Source: Gemmata palustris
Lineage (GTDB): Bacteria > Planctomycetota > Planctomycetia > Gemmatales > Gemmataceae
NCBI RefSeq assembly: GCF_017939745.1
Contig: NZ_JAGKQQ010000001.1
Span: 186,001-250,000, forward strand
Length of the DNA: 64,000 nucleotides
Reading direction: 5' to 3'
Shown: in pieces, positions 45,355 through 54,464 of the stretch
Numbering within the stretch: the stretch's first letter is position 1
How the letters are laid out: every line of letters starts with the position of its first letter
Position numbers and translations under genes: made by a program
The notes under the pieces: model-generated
The model's database searches: none
What the model saw: the letters and a program-made list of their open reading frames with translations, nothing else
Told to the model about the DNA's origin: nothing

Positions 45355-48300
45355 CTACTCCCGTCGCAGCGCCGGGATCACCGGAACGCGCAGAATGCCC
45401 GCCGTGGCTACAGACGCCACCAAGAACCCGACGGCCAACACTAACCCCAACATCCCCGCGAGCCGCACCCACGGGATCGCCGCTCCGCTCGCGACGTGCG
45501 GCGCCACCGACGCGAGCGCGGTCAGCACGCCGCTCCCGAGCCCGATGAGCAGAAGCAAAGCGTGTTCCACGATCACCAGGAACTGGAGTGCCCGCGTGCG
45601 GTACCCGACGGCACGGAGGAGGGCCAGTTCGCCCAACCGTTCCCACACGCCGCGCAGCACCACCACCGCGAGGCCGAGTACCCCGAGCAGCAGCCCGAAG
45701 CCGCCGAGGAGCTGGAACGTAGAGAGGTACGCGCCGATGACCGCCTGGAACGATGCGACCCGATCGCGTGCCGGAGTTGCAGTGAAGCCATTCGTGCGGA
45801 AGCCGACTTCGAGGATGCGGGAGATGGGAACTTCTTTCCCGGGTAGTGTGCGAATCAGGAACGCGCGGTAGCCACTTTGTTGAGGGAAAGCCCGTGCGAA
45901 CTCCGATTCACCCGTAATCACTTCGCTCTGGAAGGGGCTGTCCACCAGCGTGCCGACGATGCGGAACGTCACGTCCGCGCCGTCGCCGGGCATTGTGAAC
46001 TCGTCGCCCACGGCCTTCTTCAGCATCCACTGTGCGGTGTTGTTCTCGCAAAACACCGGCACCGCGTTGTTGGGTGCGGGCTTCGTGAGGAGCAGCCAGG
46101 GATTCGCTTTCTCCTCGTTCGTTTTCGCCTCAGTCGCGTAGAACTTGAAACCGCCGCGCGCGACGAGTGCGTCCGACACTCCCAGAACCCGCGGGCGCGC
46201 GGCCTGGAACAAATTCATGCAGCTCGCGTCGTCGCCGCCCCGCAATCGGAGTGGGAACACTTCTTCTAACCCGGCATCGAGTTCCGCTTTTGCCGTGATG
46301 TATGCGGGCGTTTCTTCCAGTACGTCCGCGTCCCTGCCCGGGAGAGCGTAGGCTTTTTTGAGTTGCTTCTCCAAATCCGCGCGGCCGAGGCCGGTGTCGA
46401 ACGACTGGAACAGCGGCACATCGGCTTCGGCGACGAGGTTGAAGCCACCACTTCCGCCGGTCTTTTCCAAGAACTCGCGGTCCGGCTGCCGGCGGAAGCT
46501 CTCCACCGCAACCAGCAGGAACGCTGCGGACGCAAGTAACGCGGCCGTGAGCAAACTGCGGGCCGGGTTGCGGGCCGCGTTTCGCGCGCCGAGTTGCGCG
46601 AGTGCGGGCCACCCGCGCCCGTTCACGACGCCGTGCCGCGTTCGGCGCATCCACACCCACGCCCCCGCGAGCGCCGCGGTGAGGAGCAGCCCGCCGCCGC
46701 CGAAGAACGTCATTGCCCGGAAGTCCGGGTTACTCACTTTACCGCCCACGGCAATAAGGCCGATGCCGACGATCAGCGAGCCGATCGCGATCAGCTTCGC
46801 CACGCGCGGCGGGCCGTCACTTCCCGCACGCGCCACCGCCGTTTCACCACGAAGCAGCGCGGGCGGAGTGACTTTGACCAGCCCGCGGAGGCCCCACCAG
46901 AGCGCGGCGAACGCCATCACGACAGTGGTACCGAACCCGAGCAGGAAACTGAGCGTGGAGGTGTGCGGGCGGAAGTACGCCTTCACGCCTTCGTCCGGCC
47001 AGAGGTCGAGCAGCACCGCGAGCAGCAGTCGGTTGTACGCGACCCCCGCAGCCAGCCCGAGGACCGCCCCGACCGCAGCTACCGCTAGCCCTTCTGCCAG
47101 GAGCAGGCGCCGCACTTGCTTCACGGCGAAGCCTGTGGCGAGGAGCAGCCCGACTTCCTTCGCGCGCCGATCGAGCGCGAGCCGGAACAGCAATCCCACG
47201 AGCATCAGCGCCGCGGCAATGAGAAACAGGCTGAAACCGAGGAACAGCCCGCCGAAGTCGGTGCCTCCCTTACTGGCCGTGAGGAGGCGCGAGCGAATCG
47301 GGTCGAAGACGAGGCCGTTCGCTTTGGGGTCGAGGTGCTTCAGGAGCGCTGCGTGCATTCGCTCGTTGAGCTTTTCCAGTGACTCGTCTTTGGCCGGGGC
47401 AACGCGGACGGACGTATCCGAACCGAACCGGCTGCCGAACAGCTTTCGGCCGGTAGCGAGGTTGACGTAGGCCATCGGCGTGGCCTTGTTCGTGTTGAAG
47501 AACGTGCCGCGCGGGTGCGGGGTCGGTTTCTCCGGCACGCGGGCGCGGATCTTGTCGCCGGGCAGCACCGGCGGGCGGTCCCAGTTGAAGAGGTTCGCGC
47601 GCGCGTCCGTTACACCGCGAATTTCGGGCGTGAGGTCTTTGTCGCGTGCGGCACCTGTGAGCGGGAGGTACTCAGGCCCACGGAACGTGAGTTCCGCTTC
47701 CTTGAGCCGCCCCTCGCCTTCGACTTCGGGGTCGAAGTACGTCATTCGCAGTTTCGCGCCGGAGGACAGGCCCTTCAACTCGGAGCCGGGCCAATCGAGG
47801 AGGATCACCTCGTTATCGGCGAGCGCGGTCACGCCTCTCGGAAGGAACGGGCCGAGCGGCGCGGCCGCGCTCGGGTTCAGACCCGCGACGATGGGGTAGG
47901 GGATCTCCTTCTTCTCGTGCGCGAGTGTGTCCGCCACGTACACGACGGTCGGCTCGGCCCGGAGCCCGAGATCGGTTGCCGCGGCTTCGATGGCCTTCGT
48001 CGTTGCGGGCGTGAGAATCAGTTCCGCGGATTCGACGCTGAGGTACCCGCCGCGCCCGGCGCGTTTGTCGAAATCGATCTCGCGGAACTTGAGCCCGAAG
48101 TCTTCCGCTCGAAGGCGCTCGCGGAGCGCGGTGTTGAGGTCGTCGTTCGAGGTGCCACTCGCGAGCAATACGGTTGCGGTCGGGACCGCGTCCCCGGTCG
48201 CCATCCGGGAAAGCACGCGCATCGGGACGAACACGTTCAGCGGTGCGGCCGGGTTCGGTGTGAGGTTGAAGTCGTTCTCACTCGCATCCGCCGCGAGCAC

Positions 48301-48849
48301 CGCCGCGACCGTGAGTTCTTCGAGCGCGGTCGTGTCGTCGGTCGCACGCTTCCCGAGTGAGGACGAACGCGGAAGGTCCGAGAACCGTTCCACGCTAAGC
48401 TTCACCTTCTCGCCGGTCTTCGCGCCGAGCTTTTCCGCGACCCGGTGCGACAGCACAATTTGCTTGCTGGTGCCGGCCCAATCGACACCCGAAATGCTCG
48501 CCGGCGCGAACCGGGCGTCCACACCGAGCACGGTCACTTTGCCGAGGTACGGCGCGGTCGCGGGTTCGCCGCTCCCCTGGAGTGAGCCCGGGAGCAGGAG
48601 GACCGGCGCGACCTTACCCGGCATCCCGTCGGCAACGCCCGCGCGCACGGGGCGCGGGAAGAACGCGACCGAATCGACGCCCCCGAGTTGCCGCTCGACG
48701 CGCTCGCGCAGGCTCCCCCGGAGCGAGTCGCCGACCAATAACGCGCCGGTGAACACGGCCGACCCGACCGCGACGCCGAGCATCACTGCGAGGTTCCCGC
48801 GCGCGTGGTACGCGAGGTTCCGCAGCGCGAGTCGAGTGAACGTAAGCAT
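45355..48849 (-). CDS. FtsX-family ABC transporter permease
   Basis: 1164-residue permease. One membrane helix near the N-terminus (about 20-40) and a large extracytoplasmic region (about 45-510) precede a first FtsX core (three helices, about 515-645), a middle set of four helices (about 660-790), a second soluble region and a C-terminal FtsX core of three helices (about 1040-1164). This is the long two-FtsX-unit layout (10 or so helices) rather than the four-helix MacB form. It is 24 bp downstream of its ATPase gene. Such pairs move lipoproteins, peptides or signals through the envelope; substrate unknown. Confidence 0.88.
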   Translation of the reverse strand: MLTFTRLALRNLAYHARGNLAVMLGVAVGSAVFTGALLVGDSLRGSLRERVERQLGGVDSVAFFPRPVRAGVADGMPGKVAPVLLLPGSLQGSGEPATAPYLGKVTVLGVDARFAPASISGVDWAGTSKQIVLSHRVAEKLGAKTGEKVKLSVERFSDLPRSSSLGKRATDDTTALEELTVAAVLAADASENDFNLTPNPAAPLNVFVPMRVLSRMATGDAVPTATVLLASGTSNDDLNTALRERLRAEDFGLKFREIDFDKRAGRGGYLSVESAELILTPATTKAIEAAATDLGLRAEPTVVYVADTLAHEKKEIPYPIVAGLNPSAAAPLGPFLPRGVTALADNEVILLDWPGSELKGLSSGAKLRMTYFDPEVEGEGRLKEAELTFRGPEYLPLTGAARDKDLTPEIRGVTDARANLFNWDRPPVLPGDKIRARVPEKPTPHPRGTFFNTNKATPMAYVNLATGRKLFGSRFGSDTSVRVAPAKDESLEKLNERMHAALLKHLDPKANGLVFDPIRSRLLTASKGGTDFGGLFLGFSLFLIAAALMLVGLLFRLALDRRAKEVGLLLATGFAVKQVRRLLLAEGLAVAAVGAVLGLAAGVAYNRLLLAVLLDLWPDEGVKAYFRPHTSTLSFLLGFGTTVVMAFAALWWGLRGLVKVTPPALLRGETAVARAGSDGPPRVAKLIAIGSLIVGIGLIAVGGKVSNPDFRAMTFFGGGGLLLTAALAGAWVWMRRTRHGVVNGRGWPALAQLGARNAARNPARSLLTAALLASAAFLLVAVESFRRQPDREFLEKTGGSGGFNLVAEADVPLFQSFDTGLGRADLEKQLKKAYALPGRDADVLEETPAYITAKAELDAGLEEVFPLRLRGGDDASCMNLFQAARPRVLGVSDALVARGGFKFYATEAKTNEEKANPWLLLTKPAPNNAVPVFCENNTAQWMLKKAVGDEFTMPGDGADVTFRIVGTLVDSPFQSEVITGESEFARAFPQQSGYRAFLIRTLPGKEVPISRILEVGFRTNGFTATPARDRVASFQAVIGAYLSTFQLLGGFGLLLGVLGLAVVVLRGVWERLGELALLRAVGYRTRALQFLVIVEHALLLLIGLGSGVLTALASVAPHVASGAAIPWVRLAGMLGLVLAVGFLVASVATAGILRVPVIPALRRE

Positions 48850-48873
48850 CGTGAGGGTGATCTGGGGTGTGGG

Positions 48874-49551
48874 TCAGGCGGGTTGGAGAGCGCCGTCGTT
48901 CATTTCGTAGCGGCGCGGGAACAGTTTCGCGAGGTCCGCGCTGTGCGTGACCACAACGAGAACGGTTCGTTCCTGCTTGTGCAGCTCGAGGAGCAGTTCG
49001 CCGACGGACTGGGAGTTGGTGCGGTCGAGGTTCCCGGTGGGTTCGTCCGCGAGCAGCAGTGTCGGCTTCAACACGAGTGCCCGCGCGACGGCCACGCGCT
49101 GGCGCTCGCCCCCGGAGAGTTCCGCCGGGCGGTGATCGAGGCGCCCGCCGAGGCCCACGCGGTCGAGCAGTTGCCGCGCGTAGGCTTCCGTCTCGCTCGC
49201 GTTCGTGGCTTTGCTCACGAGCGTCGGGATCAGCACGTTCTCGAGAACGGAGCACTGCGGCAACAGGTGGTGGTCCTGGAACACGAACCCGATGCGCGCG
49301 TTGCGGAACTGTGCGAGTTCCGCTTCGGGCAGCGCGAACGGATCAGTTCCGTCGAGCGAGACCTTACCGCCCGTGGGCCGGTCGAGGGTGCCGAGAATGT
49401 GGAGTAGCGTGCTCTTCCCGGAACCGGACGGCCCCATGACCGCGACCGCGTCCCCGCGATCTAGTGTGAAACTCACGTTGCGGAGCACCGAGAGCGGGGT
49501 TGCACCGCGCGTCGGGTATTCCTTCGAGACGTTTTCGACGACGAGTGACAT
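48874..49551 (-). CDS. ABC transporter ATP-binding protein (LolD/MacB-type)
   Basis: 225 residues from ATG 49551. Walker A G-P-S-G-S-G-K-S-T-L, Q-loop V-F-Q-D-H-H-L-L-P, signature L-S-G-G-E-R-Q-R-V, Walker B L-L-L-A-D-E-P-T-G-N, and H-loop V-V-V-T-H-S: all intact. The L-L-P-Q-C-S-V-L-E-N-V segment is typical of LolD/FtsE/MacB. It forms an operon with the FtsX permease downstream. The 296 bp upstream (49552-49847) face the diverging sigma-factor gene and hold both promoters; no clear elements were seen there. Confidence 0.92.
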   Translation of the reverse strand: MSLVVENVSKEYPTRGATPLSVLRNVSFTLDRGDAVAVMGPSGSGKSTLLHILGTLDRPTGGKVSLDGTDPFALPEAELAQFRNARIGFVFQDHHLLPQCSVLENVLIPTLVSKATNASETEAYARQLLDRVGLGGRLDHRPAELSGGERQRVAVARALVLKPTLLLADEPTGNLDRTNSQSVGELLLELHKQERTVLVVVTHSADLAKLFPRRYEMNDGALQPA

Positions 49552-49847
49552 GACGGTTTCTGTGAGCGCGGCCGCCCGGCCGCATCGATTGGGAGCCGTG
49601 CTCCCGGGAATCAGTCCGACACAAGTCCCACGCGCACACGTGTGCCGAGCTTGTATACGTCTTTGACGCCCCGCGTTCACCCGCGAACTACCCGATGAAT
49701 GCGTCGCGCGCCGCTACGCACGAACCCCACGAGGGTTACCACTGCCGGCGCCGGGGCTTACCGCCGTCCGGCTTCCCGAATCGGCAAAATTCCGCGCGGG
49801 TATTCCGGCGAACCGGTCTCTTATACTGGCGGAGGTGGAGGACCGGT

Positions 49848-52172
49848 ATGGCGGGGACGCGGTTGGCCGCACTGGTGCGCAGGCTGCGACGGGACGTAAC
49901 GCCCGATTTGGGCGCGTGTTCCGACGCCGATCTCCTCGCGCGCTTCGCGGCCACGCGCGACAACGCCGCGTTCGAGTTGCTCGTGTGGCGGCACGGGGCA
50001 ATGGTCCTGTCCGCGTGTCGGCGCGTGTTGGGGCACCAGCAGGATGCGGAAGATGCGTTCCAGGCCGCGTTCCTGGTGTTAGCTCGAAAAGCGGCCACGG
50101 TCCGGAGCGGCGTTACGGTTCCGGCCTGGCTGCACCGAGTTGCCGTGCGGATCGCTCAGCGGGCCGCGGGGAAACGGCGAGCGACGGTCGCCCTTGTCGC
50201 CGAACCACCAGCCCGGCCCGCGCCCGACGCGGTCGAACAGAGCGAACTTCGCGGCCTGCTCGATGCCGAAATCGATCGGCTCCGGGAGCCGTACCGTCGG
50301 GCGTTCGTGTTGTGCTACCTCGAAGGGCTATCGAACGCGGACGCGGCCCGGGTGCTCGGGTGCCCGGTGGGGACCATCGAATCGCGCCTCAGTGCCGCGC
50401 GCCGTGAACTGCGGCACCGCCTGTCGCGTCAGCGGGTTGCGCTGCCCGTGGGCATCCTGGCACTACTTGCGACAAACTCGGTTTTGGGGTCGGACGCGGT
50501 CGCGACGGTGACAAGAGCCGGTGTGTTGGCGGCGGACCGCGGACTCAGGGCCGCAATTGGAATCGTCGGCGAACCGGCCGTGAAACTGGCCGAAAGGGGG
50601 CTAGCGATGACGAAGACGCGGACATGGGTTGTCGCCGTTCTGGGCGTCGCCCTGGTCGGCTTGGCCGCGGGCGTGGGTTGGGCGAACCGGCCCGCTGGCC
50701 CACCCGCCGAACGAGAAATCGTGGCGGCGGCACCAGTGGCGCCGGAACCCGCCGTCGCCCCGCCACCGACCCCGGTCGGTGAACCCGCGGCGAGGGCTGA
50801 AGCATGGCCGCTCGCGAAGCAAATCCAAGGGCAAGGCGGGAACCTATTCGGTATCGCACCCGACGGAAAATCGATCTTCCTGCTCTATAATTCCAACCGG
50901 ATCTACGGGATCTCGCTTGTTGGCAAGGCCGGAACGTCCATCGCTACTTCGGAGAACACGATATTGGCGGCGGCCGTATCGCCGGACGGCAAGTACCTTG
51001 CCACAGCCGAAGGCGCAAATGGTGTAAAACTTCGCGACGCGGCCACGGGGCGGGTTATTGAAGCTCTCTGGCCCGAGGGCGAATTGCCCGCTGTGCAGGT
51101 CGCGTTCACTTTCGATGGAGCGAAGCTAATTACTTTGTGTACGCGGACGGATAACCCGGTCCGCGTGAAGGGCGAGTTCCCGAAGGGCCCTTCGGGTGAG
51201 GCTGCGCTGCTCACCAAAATTACCCGCGTATCGGTGTGGGACGTGGCAACGCGAAAGGAAATCGGTTATCCGGCCCAGACGGATAAGGCCGGGGGCGCGA
51301 CGCTGCCCGTGTACACATTAGCCGGGCACGGGCGATTCATGCTCAAGACACAGGGGATGTTCGAGACCGATTCGGGAGGTCGGCCGGCGATCAAGTCTCG
51401 CCGCTTTACGGTTACTAATGCCGCTAGTGGGGTAGTCGGAAAACCGATCGAGGTGGCCGGGGCCACGCTCGCGCCGATGCGCTCCGAACCACTCTCGCCC
51501 GATGGGAAGACGCTCGTCCTTTCGGACTACGCCCAATACGAGCTCCGGTTTCTAGACCCGGAGACGGGCAAGGACCGGTTCCGCGTCCCGGCGTTCCGTC
51601 GGCCGATTAAGGCCGTTGCGTTCTCTCCAGACGGGAAACTCGTGGCCGCTGCCACCGGGCTATTGGCGGGCGTGGGCAAGGATGATGTTATTGCGGCCCC
51701 CTCCGAAGTGGTCATCTGGGACGCCGTCACTGGCCGCGAACGGGCACGACTGATGGACAAAGAGACTATTCGTGACTACTCCGCCATTGCGTTCAGCCCC
51801 GACGGGTCATTCCTCGTTGCACAAGCCGACGGATCTTCAAGAATGATCGCGATTTGGGGGCACCTGCCGGCGCTCGAACCCGAACCTGTTAAGCCCGTTG
51901 CAAAAGCGCCAGGAGGTGCTGAGGCGCCGGCCCGGTTCCAGGGGCTGTTCCGCGACTTGGCAGGCGAAGGGGTAACGGACGCTCGGCGGATCGAAGCACT
52001 GTTCCTCGCGGCCCTCGGTCGGTTCCCCACGGACGTGGAGGCCCGCACGCTGGTGTCTCAACTCGCGCGACGCGACGATAAAACCGCTGCTCTTCGGGAT
52101 TTGCTCGGCACGCTCGTCGAAACGACCGAGTTCAAAAAACACGCCGAAGAACTCGGTCGAATGGCGAAATAG
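49848..52172 (+). CDS. ECF sigma factor fused to membrane anchor, WD40-like propeller and DUF1553-like tail
   Basis: 774 residues from ATG 49848, with GGAGGTGGAGG upstream. Sigma region 2 (about 25-95; D-A-E-D-A-F-Q-A-A-F-L-V-L) and region 4 (about 130-190; L-P-x-x-x-R like R-E-P-Y-R-R-A-F-V-L-C-Y-L-E-G-L and V-G-T-I-E-S-R-L) are normal. A hydrophobic helix (about 260-278) is followed by a Pro/Ala-rich linker, then WD40-like blades (~330-690; repeated S-P-D-G-K motifs). The last ~75 residues (R-R-I-E-A-L-F-L-A-A-L-G-R-F-P-T) match the C-terminal pattern of DUF1553. Sigma factors with such extensions are described for Gemmata (ECF01-type); the tail is the new part. Confidence 0.87.
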   Translation: MAGTRLAALVRRLRRDVTPDLGACSDADLLARFAATRDNAAFELLVWRHGAMVLSACRRVLGHQQDAEDAFQAAFLVLARKAATVRSGVTVPAWLHRVAVRIAQRAAGKRRATVALVAEPPARPAPDAVEQSELRGLLDAEIDRLREPYRRAFVLCYLEGLSNADAARVLGCPVGTIESRLSAARRELRHRLSRQRVALPVGILALLATNSVLGSDAVATVTRAGVLAADRGLRAAIGIVGEPAVKLAERGLAMTKTRTWVVAVLGVALVGLAAGVGWANRPAGPPAEREIVAAAPVAPEPAVAPPPTPVGEPAARAEAWPLAKQIQGQGGNLFGIAPDGKSIFLLYNSNRIYGISLVGKAGTSIATSENTILAAAVSPDGKYLATAEGANGVKLRDAATGRVIEALWPEGELPAVQVAFTFDGAKLITLCTRTDNPVRVKGEFPKGPSGEAALLTKITRVSVWDVATRKEIGYPAQTDKAGGATLPVYTLAGHGRFMLKTQGMFETDSGGRPAIKSRRFTVTNAASGVVGKPIEVAGATLAPMRSEPLSPDGKTLVLSDYAQYELRFLDPETGKDRFRVPAFRRPIKAVAFSPDGKLVAAATGLLAGVGKDDVIAAPSEVVIWDAVTGRERARLMDKETIRDYSAIAFSPDGSFLVAQADGSSRMIAIWGHLPALEPEPVKPVAKAPGGAEAPARFQGLFRDLAGEGVTDARRIEALFLAALGRFPTDVEARTLVSQLARRDDKTAALRDLLGTLVETTEFKKHAEELGRMAK

Positions 52173-52260
52173 CCGCGGCCCACAGCGCTGCGCGAACCGA
52201 CTTCGGCGTCCGATCCTCCGGTGAGGTAGTGTTTACACTCCTCAACACGGGAGCGTCGTC

Positions 52261-52722
52261 ATGAGCGAGCCGGTTCCGAGCGTGATCGAGTTCTATTCCG
52301 TCACCAGTGATTACGGCTGTTTCTCGAACTTCTCGCGGCACTCGATCCACCTGAAGGGGAAGCGCTGGCCCACCACCGAACACTATTTCCAGGCCCAGAA
52401 GTTCGCGGGCACGGAGCACGAGGAGGCCGTGCGGATGTGCAAGAAGCCGAGCGAGGCGGCGAACATGGGGCGGTCGCGCAAGCTCCCGCTCCGGCGCGAT
52501 TGGGAGAGCGCGAAGGACCGGATCATGATGGACGCGCTGCGCGCGAAGTTCACGCAGCACGAAGACCTGAAGGCGATTCTGCTCGGTACCGGGGACGCGA
52601 AACTGGTCGAGCACACGGAGAACGACTCGTACTGGGCAGATGGGGGTGACGGGACTGGCAAGAACCGCTTGGGGCAACTCTTGATGCAACTGCGGACCGA
52701 GTTGCGCGCGGCCGAGAAGTAA
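52261..52722 (+). CDS. NADAR domain protein (YbiA-like N-glycosidase)
   Basis: 153 residues. NADAR/DUF1768 signatures: F-S-N-F-S-R-H-S-I near the start, W-P-T-T-E-H-Y-F-Q-A-Q-K-F (Glu and the Y-F-Q-A-x-K core), and the C-terminal Y-W-A-D-G-G-D-G-T-G-K-N-R-L-G. Relatives hydrolyse N-glycosidic bonds in toxic riboflavin intermediates or ADP-ribose adducts. It stands alone between the sigma fusion gene and the converging tautomerase remnant, so context does not decide between a metabolic-repair and an ADP-ribose role. Confidence 0.9.
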   Translation: MSEPVPSVIEFYSVTSDYGCFSNFSRHSIHLKGKRWPTTEHYFQAQKFAGTEHEEAVRMCKKPSEAANMGRSRKLPLRRDWESAKDRIMMDALRAKFTQHEDLKAILLGTGDAKLVEHTENDSYWADGGDGTGKNRLGQLLMQLRTELRAAEK

Positions 52723-52768
52723 GAATCGCCGCGGCCGCAGCAGACTTGAAGAAGCACAATCCCACCCG

Positions 52769-52980
52769 CTACTCGGGTGACGCGGCCCGCCGACGGTATT
52801 CCGCCGCGGGCAGGCCGTTCACGCCCCAGTTCTCCATGCCCACTTCTTCGATGACCACGAAGGTCAGCCCCGGCGGTTTGTTCAGCACGTTGGCAAGTAG
52901 TTCGGTCGCGCCCTGAATGAGTGCGCCTTCTGCTCGGGCGTCGTCCCCTCGCGCGTGATCTGGATCGTCACGATCGGCAC
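52769..52980 (-). pseudogene. Frameshifted 4-oxalocrotonate tautomerase
   Basis: GTG 52980 (GAGGAG 7 nt upstream) begins M-P-I-V-T-I-Q-I-T-R-E-G-T-T-P-E-Q-K-A, with the catalytic Pro1 of the tautomerase family. Around 52922-52926 the frame breaks (one extra or two missing bases) and the first frame stops after about 32 codons. The neighbouring frame continues the family sequence: A-L-I-Q-G-A-T-E-L-L-A-N-V-L, then T-F-V-V-I-E-E-V and N-W-G-V-N-G-L-P, to a stop at 52769. The intact product would be about 70 residues. It lies 21 bp after the SDR gene. A sequencing error is the main alternative to true decay. Confidence 0.8.
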
Positions 52981-53001
52981 GGTCGTCTCCTCAAGTGTGG
53001 G

Positions 53002-53715
53002 TTACCAGTGGCCGGCGTGCGCGCCGCCATCAACGTGTAGTGTCTCGCCGGTCACGAACCCGGCCGACTCCAGGTACAGTACCGCCTCGACTACCTCGTC
53101 GATGGTACCCATCCGCCCCACCGGGTGCAGCCCGGCGAGGAAGGCGTGCGTCTCGGGTTTGTGCATCGGCGTCTCGATGACACCGGGGGCGACCGCGTTC
53201 ACACGAATGCCTTTGTCCGCGTACTCGATCGCCAGCGAGCGAGTGACCGCGTCCAGCCCGCCCTTGGTGAGCGACGCCAGCGCCGACGGCACGCCCTTCA
53301 CGGGCTGGCCCACGAGCGTCGTGGTCACATTCACGACGTGCCCGCCGCCCTGCACGAGCATCTGCCGGACGGCCCGCTGGGTGACGTAAAAGAACCCGGC
53401 CAAGTTCAGCGAAATCTTGGTGGCGAAGTCGTCCGGCGTGTACTCGGTGAACGGCTTGGCGATGAACATCCCGGCGTTGTTAACCAGCGTGTCCACCCGG
53501 CCGAACTTCGCGACCGCCTCGCCGACTACCCGGTCGGCGACGCTCGGATCGGCGATGTCGCCGGCTACGGCCAGCACGTCCGCCGAGGCATCGGCTTTGA
53601 TCGACCGGGAGTTGGCGACGACTCGGTACCCGCGGTCGAGGTACCCGCGTACCAGACCGGCCCCGATCCCCTGCGACGCCCCGGTGATGACGACCACCTT
53701 GCGCTCGGTACTCAT
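53002..53715 (-). CDS. SDR-family oxidoreductase with altered active site
   Basis: 237 residues, Rossmann fold: T-G-A-S-Q-G-I-G (NAD(P)-binding), N-N-A-G, and C-terminal V-D-G-G. The active site differs from classical SDRs: the Ser is in a V-N-V-T-T-T segment, and the Y-x-x-x-K motif reads A-L-A-S-L-T-K-G-G, so Lys is kept but Tyr is Ala. I recall relatives with S-V-L-A-S-L-T-K, so the substitution may define a subfamily; whether it reduces carbonyls is doubtful. It lies between ohr and the tautomerase remnant on one transcript, suggesting a stress or electrophile response. Confidence 0.85.
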   Translation of the reverse strand: MSTERKVVVITGASQGIGAGLVRGYLDRGYRVVANSRSIKADASADVLAVAGDIADPSVADRVVGEAVAKFGRVDTLVNNAGMFIAKPFTEYTPDDFATKISLNLAGFFYVTQRAVRQMLVQGGGHVVNVTTTLVGQPVKGVPSALASLTKGGLDAVTRSLAIEYADKGIRVNAVAPGVIETPMHKPETHAFLAGLHPVGRMGTIDEVVEAVLYLESAGFVTGETLHVDGGAHAGHW

Positions 53716-53779
53716 GACGAATCCCCTGGAATTGTGAGCGAGACGGCCCGCCCGGAGTTATCGAGCGGGCGGTTCCGGT

Positions 53780-54196
53780 TTAGACGAGGTTGATCGTGAC
53801 ATCAATGTTGCCGCGCGTGGCCTTGGAATACGGGCAGATCTGGTGGGCGGTGTCCACGATTTCCCGCGCCACTTCACGGTCGAGCCCCGGCAGGCTGACG
53901 TTCAGTCGGGCACGGAGCAGGTAGCCGCCCTCGTTCGTGCCCAGGTCCACCTCGGCGTCGACGGCCCGGTCGGGCGGGAGCGCGATCTTCTTCTGGGCGG
54001 CCGCTACCCCCATCGCCCCGATGAAGCAGGCCGACCAGCCGGCGGCGAAGAGCTGCTCGGGGTTGGTCCCGGTCCCGGAAGTCCCCGGGGACGAGAGCTT
54101 GACGTCGAGCCGGCCGTCCGAGGTGCGGGACGCCCCATCGCGCCCGCCGGTGGTGTGGGTTTTGGCGGTGTAGAGTACCTTGTCGAGCGTGGTCAT
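53780..54196 (-). CDS. ohr: Organic hydroperoxide resistance protein (Ohr/OsmC family)
   Basis: 138 residues from ATG 54196 (AAGGA upstream). Ohr-type features: opening L-Y-T-A-K-T-H-T-T-G-G-R-D-G, first redox Cys in S-A-C-F-I-G, and second Cys in H-Q-I-C-P-Y-S-K-A-T. The two Cys reduce organic peroxides with lipoyl or thiol partners in the cytoplasm. It is the first gene of a probable operon with the SDR gene (64 bp downstream) and the tautomerase remnant. Two matching palindromes upstream suggest control by a dimeric repressor not encoded in this window. Confidence 0.92.
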   Translation of the reverse strand: MTTLDKVLYTAKTHTTGGRDGASRTSDGRLDVKLSSPGTSGTGTNPEQLFAAGWSACFIGAMGVAAAQKKIALPPDRAVDAEVDLGTNEGGYLLRARLNVSLPGLDREVAREIVDTAHQICPYSKATRGNIDVTINLV

Positions 54197-54267
54197 GACA
54201 CGTTCCTTTTTCAGGAGTGAGATTTTTTGGGAAATCAAACCCTGGTGAATCAAACTCGTTTAATCTG

Positions 54268-54320
54268 GTTGCGATTCGCAACTAACGAGGTATACGCGAG
54301 GCGAGGTTGCACCTTGCAAC
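54268..54320 (-). promoter_or_regulatory. Paired operator palindromes upstream of ohr
   Basis: Two copies of GTTGC-N5-GCAAC (54268-54282 and 54306-54320), each followed on the plus strand by TA, with starts 38 bp apart. They overlap the likely promoter of ohr about 70-120 bp before its start. Architecture fits a winged-helix repressor dimer (MarR/OhrR or HxlR type); the identity is inferred. Confidence 0.5.
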
Positions 54321-54435
54321 TAAAACGCAGATTCGTGATAAGCGCTTATGAATCCCACGATTTTCGCGGCGGACGGCTGCCCGGCGCGGCCGTTGAATGT
54401 CGTGGGCGATGGGCGGACGAATCCACGTGAAATGG

Positions 54436-54464
54436 CACGAGCCGCCAAACTTTGGCGGCTCGTG
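54436..54464 (-). terminator. Hairpin after ppa
   Basis: 14-bp perfect stem (54436-54449 with 54451-54464) around a single central base, 45 bp beyond the ppa stop on the minus strand. The inner AAA/TTT leaves a natural 3-7 nt loop. It separates ppa from the ohr promoter region. Confidence 0.7.
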
